Positions 6,109 to 10,166 of a stretch of 10,166 nucleotides of DNA are shown piece by piece. The stretch covers positions 1 to 10,166 of the forward strand of contig CANBTK010000032.1 of NCBI GenBank assembly GCA_947372365.1, given 5' to 3'. A model generated the notes under the pieces. That model was not told where the DNA came from. It saw nothing but the letters and a program-made list of their open reading frames with translations, and did no database searches. Made by a program: the position numbers and the translations under genes. This DNA is from Flavipsychrobacter stenotrophus (GTDB lineage Bacteria > Bacteroidota > Bacteroidia > Chitinophagales > Chitinophagaceae). Within the stretch, counting starts at the first letter, position 1. Each line of letters opens with the position of its first letter.

Positions 6109-6392
6109 GTCGTTTGAAATGATCGGCTGAAATTTGTTAGGGTTGTAGGTGCAATGCTTTGCGCTTACCCCTCACGATATGATGGCAAATTCAAAAACAA
6201 AAAAATCCGAATTCGTGAGGCGGCACATACAAACCCTCAAACCCTTCAACGCTGTCAAACCCGCAGTTGCGTTTACCGTAAGTTGCCACAAAAAAAACTG
6301 GATTTGTGAGACGATCATGAAAAACTATAGTTGGTGGCGTGAATTGCTAACCTGCTGGACAAGTAACCGGCTCGCAGCACTTACAAAAACAA

Positions 6393-6417
6393 CAAAGCCC
6401 CGCACAGCAGGGCTTTG
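6393..6417 (-). terminator. Rho-independent terminator of ilvE
   Basis: CAAAGCCC (6393-6400) pairs perfectly with GGGCTTTG (6410-6417) around a 9-base loop. Read on the minus strand the hairpin is followed by TTGTTTTTG, a good T-rich tail, so it should end transcripts coming from ilvE, whose stop is about 60 bases upstream in that direction. Confidence 0.65.
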
Positions 6418-6442
6418 AAAATATCATCCGGGCGTATTCGTG

Positions 6443-6478
6443 CACCTCCCTCTACTTGGAAGAGGGCAGGGGTGAGGC
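6443..6478. repeat. G/C-rich palindrome resembling a dispersed Bacteroidota intergenic repeat
   Basis: CCCTCT (6448-6453) and AGAGGG (6461-6466) form a perfect stem around ACTTGGA, and on the minus strand the unit begins GCCTCACCCCTGCCCTCTTCC. Sequences of the form CCTCACCCCT.CCCTCT...AGAGGG recur between genes in many Bacteroidota genomes; this is from memory. It directly abuts the ilvE stop codon. Only one copy is visible in the window. Confidence 0.4.
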
Positions 6479-7534
6479 TTATACGGCCAGCGTCCAGCCT
6501 TTAGTATCCTTGGTACGGCCGTAGCGGATATCGCCTAATTCTTTTTTAAGCCAGTTAGCAGTTTCCCAGGTTTCCACCGGCGGAAGTTCCATTTTAGTAT
6601 CGTGGTAGGTAAGTGCAGCTATTGGCGCAATTGATGCAGCAGTACCAGTACCAAATGCTTCTTTAAGCTGGCCGTTGTGGTAAGCAGTTTCAATCTCATC
6701 AATGCCCAGGGTGCGCTCTTCAACAATGATGCCCTTGTCCCTTAGCAGCGTAATTACGCTATCGCGCGTAACACCAGCAAGTATAGTATCGTGTTTGATA
6801 TCCGGGGTAATAACTTTATTTCCAATTACGAAGAATACGTTCATAGTGCCAATCTCCTGCACATATTTATGTTCAAAGCCGTCGGTCCATAGGATCTGGT
6901 CGTAGCCCATTTTGCGTATTTCCATAGTTGGCAGCATGCTCATGCCATAGTTGCCTGCAGCCTTGGTAAAACCAATGCCGCCGGGGAAAGCACGTACATA
7001 TTTGTCCTGTACGTATATTGAAACAGGCTTGCTGTAATAAGGGCCCGCCGGGCTGGTAATAATCATGAACGTGAATTTTTCAGCGGGTTTAACGCCAATA
7101 AACTCATCAGTTGCAAACATAAAAGGGCGAATATACAGCGCAGTATCTGGGGACGATGGTATCCAATCCCTGTCAAGGTTTATCAGCTGGCGCATGCCTT
7201 CAATAAAAATATCTTCAGGCACATCAGGCATTGCCATACGGTGTGCCGATGTATTCATGCGCTTCCAGTTGTCCCTTGGGCGGAAAATCAAAGGGTTTCC
7301 ATCCGCATCTTTATAGGCTTTAATGCCTTCAAATATTGCCTGCCCATAGTGTATGAACGTTGTGGCAGGGCTTAATGACAGGTTATGAAACGGTACAATT
7401 TCTGGCTTTAACCAGGCACCATTCTCATAATATGCTATCAGCATATGGTCGGAATAAATCTTACCAAACTGTATGTCGGCAAAATCCACTTCGCTTAAAC
7501 GGCTTTTTTCTACTTTATTTATGCTGATATCCAT
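6479..7534 (-). CDS. ilvE: Branched-chain amino acid aminotransferase
   Basis: This PLP-dependent fold-type IV enzyme transfers the amino group between glutamate and the 2-keto acids of Leu, Ile and Val, the last step of their synthesis or first step of their breakdown, in the cytoplasm. Counting from ATG 7532-7534 (351 residues), the landmarks are the N-terminal FGKIYSDHML, HYGQAIFEGIKAYK (~62-75), RPRDNWKRMN, YIRPFMFA (~134-141), the PLP-lysine segment GFTKAAGNYG (K ~191), QEIGTMNVFFV with the conserved Glu (~227), ILAGVTRDS (~251-259) and the phosphate-binding FGTGTAA (~294-300). It ends YGRTKDTKGWTLAV, like the larger (~350-residue) Bacteroidota/eukaryote-type subgroup. The frame extends upstream to an ATG at 7547-7549 and a TTG at 7556-7558; the 7534 start gives the usual short N-terminus. 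It is divergent from the 154-aa gene and monocistronic. Confidence 0.93.
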   Translation of the reverse strand: MDISINKVEKSRLSEVDFADIQFGKIYSDHMLIAYYENGAWLKPEIVPFHNLSLSPATTFIHYGQAIFEGIKAYKDADGNPLIFRPRDNWKRMNTSAHRMAMPDVPEDIFIEGMRQLINLDRDWIPSSPDTALYIRPFMFATDEFIGVKPAEKFTFMIITSPAGPYYSKPVSIYVQDKYVRAFPGGIGFTKAAGNYGMSMLPTMEIRKMGYDQILWTDGFEHKYVQEIGTMNVFFVIGNKVITPDIKHDTILAGVTRDSVITLLRDKGIIVEERTLGIDEIETAYHNGQLKEAFGTGTAASIAPIAALTYHDTKMELPPVETWETANWLKKELGDIRYGRTKDTKGWTLAV

Positions 7535-7657
7535 TGAAGAAACACCCATAACCCCCAAACAATTAAGAAACTTTTTAGATTAATTTTGCACAAAGAAACA
7601 AATTTTTCACGAAAGCAGGTAGTGTGCCCGAAATGTGGTTAATTTGTTGGTAGTAAC

Positions 7658-8122
7658 ATGGATATAATTAATACGGATATCATATTGAGCGCCCATGATG
7701 TATTTTGGGAGACGGCACAACAGGCGGAAAACTTATCGCGCAAACCTGTGCTTATTATCAGTACCCCTTTTATGCCGGGCGACGCTGAAAGCGCCCAACT
7801 GGATGGTATTTTAAAGGCTGGCTGCCAGCTTAATGAAAGCCAGTATAATATCATTTACCTTAAAGATAGCGAGCAAGTGGCGTGGCATAAGCTGCGCGAT
7901 GCGCTACAGCCTAAGGTAGTGCTGTTATTTAATGTTATGCCATCTCAGCTTGGCATAGCTGCATTGTTCAGGCTGAGCGAAATAAACAGGTTCGATGATG
8001 GCTATTGGGTACCCACGCTATCCCTGGCTCAGGTAATAGAGGATAAAGCATTGAAGGGCAACCTTTGGAACAATGCACTGAAACGGCTGTTTGTAGAAAA
8101 ACTGCACGGCGATTTGGTATAG
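7658..8122 (+). CDS. Uncharacterised 154-aa protein, tentative HolD/uracil-glycosylase-fold resemblance
   Basis: I do not recognise an established family. The protein is soluble and mixed alpha/beta. After a helical start (~1-28) come a strand (KPVLIISTPF, ~29-38), a segment with QYNIIYLKD (~62-70), a Rossmann-like strand plus turn PKVVLLFNVMPSQLGI (~85-100), a variable loop with the aromatic motif FDDGYW, then PTLSLAQVIEDKALKGNLWNN (~119-139) and a final helix. Hydrophobic-strand-then-turn plus a C-terminal P.L..(L/V)..D..(L)K..LW is reminiscent of the psi subunit (HolD) of DNA polymerase III, itself uracil-glycosylase-like in fold. That is inference from pattern memory. The start ATG at 7658 is the first in frame. 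It sits 58 bases before recQ on the same strand with a hairpin switch between, so co-transcription with recQ is likely. Confidence 0.65.
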   Translation: MDIINTDIILSAHDVFWETAQQAENLSRKPVLIISTPFMPGDAESAQLDGILKAGCQLNESQYNIIYLKDSEQVAWHKLRDALQPKVVLLFNVMPSQLGIAALFRLSEINRFDDGYWVPTLSLAQVIEDKALKGNLWNNALKRLFVEKLHGDLV

Positions 8123-8126
8123 CCAG

Positions 8127-8157
8127 AAAGGCCTTTAGGCTTTTGAAAAACAAAAGC
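8127..8157 (+). promoter_or_regulatory. Two overlapping, mutually exclusive hairpins before recQ
   Basis: Stem 1 pairs AAAGGCC (8127-8133) with GGCTTTT (8138-8144) around TTTA and contains one G-T pair. Stem 2 pairs GCTTTTG (8139-8145) perfectly with CAAAAGC (8151-8157) around AAAAA. They share 8139-8144, so only one can form at a time. The first could end or slow transcription, and the second would free 8127-8133. This layout is attenuator-like, but the stems are short and the function is unproven. Confidence 0.32.
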
Positions 8158-8180
8158 TGCTCACTTTAGATATTATAGAA

Positions 8181-10064
8181 ATGCCGGCACCCGAAGAGAT
8201 ATTAAAGCAGTATTGGGGGTACGATGGTTTCAGGCCGTTGCAAAGGGATATTATTGAAGCGGTGCTTTCTGGTAAAGATGCACTGGCTTTGCTGCCTACA
8301 GGTGGCGGCAAGTCGGTATGCTACCAGGTGCCGGCAATGGTGCGCGAAGGCCTTTGCCTTGTGGTTTCCCCGCTTATAGCCCTTATGCAAGACCAGGTAG
8401 CCCGGCTTACGGGCATGGGCATACCAGCCGTTAGCCTGCACTCAGGCATGGGGTATAAACTGGTTAAAGCTACCCTGGAACAGGCGCAACAGGGCGAATA
8501 TAAACTGCTTTATGTATCGCCGGAGCGGCTGCAAACCTATCTGTTCAGTGACTACTTGCCGGGCCTTGATATTAACCTGATAGCGGTTGACGAGGCACAC
8601 TGCATTTCGCAATGGGGGCACGATTTCAGGCCTGACTACCTGAAAATTGCAACCATCAGGGAACTCTTTACCAATGTGCCTATGCTGGCACTCACTGCCA
8701 CGGCTACTGCCGAGGTGCAGCAGGATATTGCGAAGCAGCTACAACTCAAAAAGCCTGAATTATTTAAGCAGAGTTTTGCCAGGAAGAACATTTACTACGA
8801 GGTAAATTACTCCGAAAATAAGAATGCCGATGTGCTCAAAAATATGGGCAACCAATGCGGTATTATTTATTGCCGCAGCCGGAAGTTGACCGAGCTTACG
8901 GGTAAATTTTTGAAAGAGCACGAAATAGGTGCCGCAGTTTACCATGCCGGGCTGGCTAAAGAAGTGCGTGAAGCTGCGCAGGCTGCTTGGATGAAAAACG
9001 AAGCCCCGGTAATGGTAGCGACTACCGCCTTCGGTATGGGTATTGATAAGCCCGATGTGCGCATGGTATTGCACATTGATTCGCCCGAGCACCTGGAGGC
9101 TTGGTATCAGGAAGCGGGTAGGGCAGGGCGCGATGGTGCCCAGGCTAATTCGCTTACTTTATATAATTCTATAGACATAAAGCGGCTGGAAGAAAGCACT
9201 GATTTGCAATACCCGCCTGAGGCTTACCTGCGCAGGGTATACCAGGCAATAGCAGAATACCTGCAGATACCCATAGGGGCAGAGCCAGGCAGGTATTACC
9301 CGTTTGATATTTTTGATTTTTGCAACAAGTTTTCACTGGCTGCAGTAGAGGCCATTTATGCCCTTAAGCTGCTGGAAAGGGATGGTTTCTGGACACTTTC
9401 CGAAGCTGTATACCAGCCTTCAACAGTACAGTTTATAACCAGCAGGCATGTGCTGGATGGCCTTTCGCAGTCGCACCCGGCACTGGCTTATGTGGCTACC
9501 GGGTTGCTTCGTATGTTCAATTCTATCTTCTATTACCCTACAGCAATAAGGGAATCGGCCGTAGCCTACAGGCTGAAAATAAAGCAGCCTGAACTGCTGC
9601 AGGCGCTGGAGCTTTTGCACCGTATGGAGATAATTGAATACAACAAAACAGGAGAAGGCCCCCAAATGTTTTTTCACCACCGCAGGGCAGATAGCAGGCA
9701 CCTGATAATTGATTTGAACCGGATAGCGAGGCTTCGGCAGCGGCACCTGGAGCGGACCGATAAAATGATTGAGTTCCTGAGCAATACCGAGGTTTGCCGC
9801 GAACAATTTGTACTTAACTATTTTGGGGAGCCAGATGCAAAACCTTGTGGGCATTGTGATATATGCACCAACAATAACGCCAAGCCAATAAAACACCTCG
9901 CCCGCGAATTATTAGTGCGAATTGCAGCTGAGCCACAAACCCTGCAGCAACTTACCGTAGCATTTAGCAATAGTCAAAAAGCAGCAGCCATTGCAGCTAT
10001 AAGGGCCATGATTGACGAAGGTGAAATAATCGTAGATGTAAACGGGGCATTGACATTGATTTAG
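8181..10064 (+). CDS. recQ: RecQ family ATP-dependent DNA helicase (no HRDC domain)
   Basis: RecQ unwinds DNA 3' to 5' in recombination and repair. All superfamily 2 motifs are intact in this 627-residue protein: the Q motif (GFRPLQ, ~16-21), Walker A LPTGGGKS (K44), DEAH (137-140) with the RecQ aromatic loop (QWGHDFRPDY, ~144-153), TAT box (~172-175), motif IV (GIIYCRSRK, ~227-235), motif V (ATTAFGMGIDKPD, ~280-292) and motif VI QEAGRAGRDG (~310-319). The zinc-binding domain has C539, C556, C559 and C562. A short winged-helix-like end (~570-627) follows, and the HRDC domain of E. coli RecQ is absent. Bacteroidota often carry such a ~630-residue form, sometimes beside a longer RecQ, so this may be the second paralogue. 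The ATG at 8181 directly precedes the canonical N-terminus. Confidence 0.93.
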   Translation: MPAPEEILKQYWGYDGFRPLQRDIIEAVLSGKDALALLPTGGGKSVCYQVPAMVREGLCLVVSPLIALMQDQVARLTGMGIPAVSLHSGMGYKLVKATLEQAQQGEYKLLYVSPERLQTYLFSDYLPGLDINLIAVDEAHCISQWGHDFRPDYLKIATIRELFTNVPMLALTATATAEVQQDIAKQLQLKKPELFKQSFARKNIYYEVNYSENKNADVLKNMGNQCGIIYCRSRKLTELTGKFLKEHEIGAAVYHAGLAKEVREAAQAAWMKNEAPVMVATTAFGMGIDKPDVRMVLHIDSPEHLEAWYQEAGRAGRDGAQANSLTLYNSIDIKRLEESTDLQYPPEAYLRRVYQAIAEYLQIPIGAEPGRYYPFDIFDFCNKFSLAAVEAIYALKLLERDGFWTLSEAVYQPSTVQFITSRHVLDGLSQSHPALAYVATGLLRMFNSIFYYPTAIRESAVAYRLKIKQPELLQALELLHRMEIIEYNKTGEGPQMFFHHRRADSRHLIIDLNRIARLRQRHLERTDKMIEFLSNTEVCREQFVLNYFGEPDAKPCGHCDICTNNNAKPIKHLARELLVRIAAEPQTLQQLTVAFSNSQKAAAIAAIRAMIDEGEIIVDVNGALTLI

Positions 10065-10132
10065 GCTTTTCCGCATTTCAATTCCTTATTCCTTTTAGAT
10101 ATTAAAAACGCACTGAAAAGAAAATGGCCTTA

Positions 10133-10161
10133 CGTTACATGTCACCCTTCGGACAGGGTGG
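10133..10161. repeat. Palindromic sequence resembling a dispersed Bacteroidota repeat, at window end
   Basis: CACCCT (10143-10148) pairs with AGGGTG (10155-10160) around TCGGAC and is preceded by CGTTACATGT. Many Bacteroidota genomes carry intergenic palindromes of the kind GTTACATGTCACCCT...AGGGTGACATGT; this is from memory. It lies 70-100 bases after recQ. The ATG at 10124 opens a frame through it to the window edge, but that frame translates the palindrome itself and is not treated as a gene. Confidence 0.38.
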
Positions 10162-10166
10162 TTATG

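Larger units (their letters stand above)
5931..6478. other. 548-base stretch without a convincing gene
   Basis: This A/T-rich stretch separates the carboxypeptidase-regulatory-like gene from ilvE. It holds a weak terminator-like hairpin (6080-6108), an 8-bp inverted repeat CCTCACGA/TCGTGAGG (6170-6177 and 6213-6220), an imperfect direct repeat of the second arm's neighbourhood at about 6289-6320, the ilvE terminator (6393-6417) and a G/C-rich palindrome (6443-6478). An 89-codon frame at 6149-6418 exists, but its peptide is low-complexity (many K, T, S), runs through the repeat and the terminator, and is not supported. I see no tRNA or clear small-RNA gene. Confidence 0.6.

Noticed and set aside
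6149..6418. 89-codon plus-strand frame in the gene-poor stretch
   Set aside because: The peptide is low-complexity and unlike a folded protein, the frame crosses the inverted repeat and the ilvE terminator, and it has no promoter or ribosome binding signal.
7639..7646. TTAATTTG as a -7 box for the 154-aa gene
   Set aside because: One mismatch in the key TA and no TTG element about 19-21 bases upstream.
10124..10166. ATG-led frame running off the window end
   Set aside because: Only 14 codons are visible and most translate a palindrome that looks like a dispersed repeat.

Overview
The window reads as a chromosomal segment of a member of the Bacteroidota, most likely Chitinophagia or Sphingobacteriia. 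The evidence is the protein styles (a Pth C-terminus, a fold-type IV branched-chain aminotransferase, a YceI protein, a carboxypeptidase-regulatory-like domain, a 6-TM sensor with a Bacteroidota-type HNLREPLAR phosphoacceptor helix), the weak Shine-Dalgarno signals, and promoter-like sites close to the Bacteroidota pattern TTG-N19-TAnnTTTG. I cannot name the species. I see no rRNA, tRNA, CRISPR array, transposase or phage gene.

Layout. 1-141 is the 3' end of pth. 384-1442 (+) encodes a 6-TM, coiled-coil, DHp protein that looks like a sensor histidine kinase but stops after the dimerisation/phosphoacceptor domain. Tail to tail with it on the minus strand lie a DUF4342 gene (1489-1782) and a two-gene unit: a 59-aa His/Cys-rich small protein (2514-2693) followed by a GyrI-like protein (1887-2507). 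2694-3260 is mostly non-coding, with one possible small gene (2941-3111) and a strong terminator. Next on the minus strand come yceI (3261-3797) and, upstream of it, a Crp/Fnr-type regulator (3890-4468).

On the plus strand, 4554-5189 and 5355-5930 encode two exported proteins of unknown role; by eye they are more A/T-rich than their neighbours. A 548-base stretch without a convincing gene follows (5931-6478), holding hairpins and repeat-like sequence and ending in what looks like the terminator of ilvE. ilvE (6479-7534, minus) is divergent from a 154-aa gene of unknown function (7658-8122) and an HRDC-less RecQ helicase (8181-10064). The window closes in a palindromic sequence that resembles a dispersed intergenic repeat.

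How the genes work together: little can be said. The Crp-like regulator may control yceI, its downstream neighbour. The 59-aa protein and the GyrI-like protein are almost certainly co-transcribed. The 154-aa protein and recQ are probably co-expressed, with two mutually exclusive hairpins between them. Most of the window is ordinary housekeeping and accessory sequence. The better leads are the kinase without a catalytic domain, the 154-aa protein with a HolD-like C-terminus beside recQ, the small His/Cys protein, and the switch-like hairpins before recQ.
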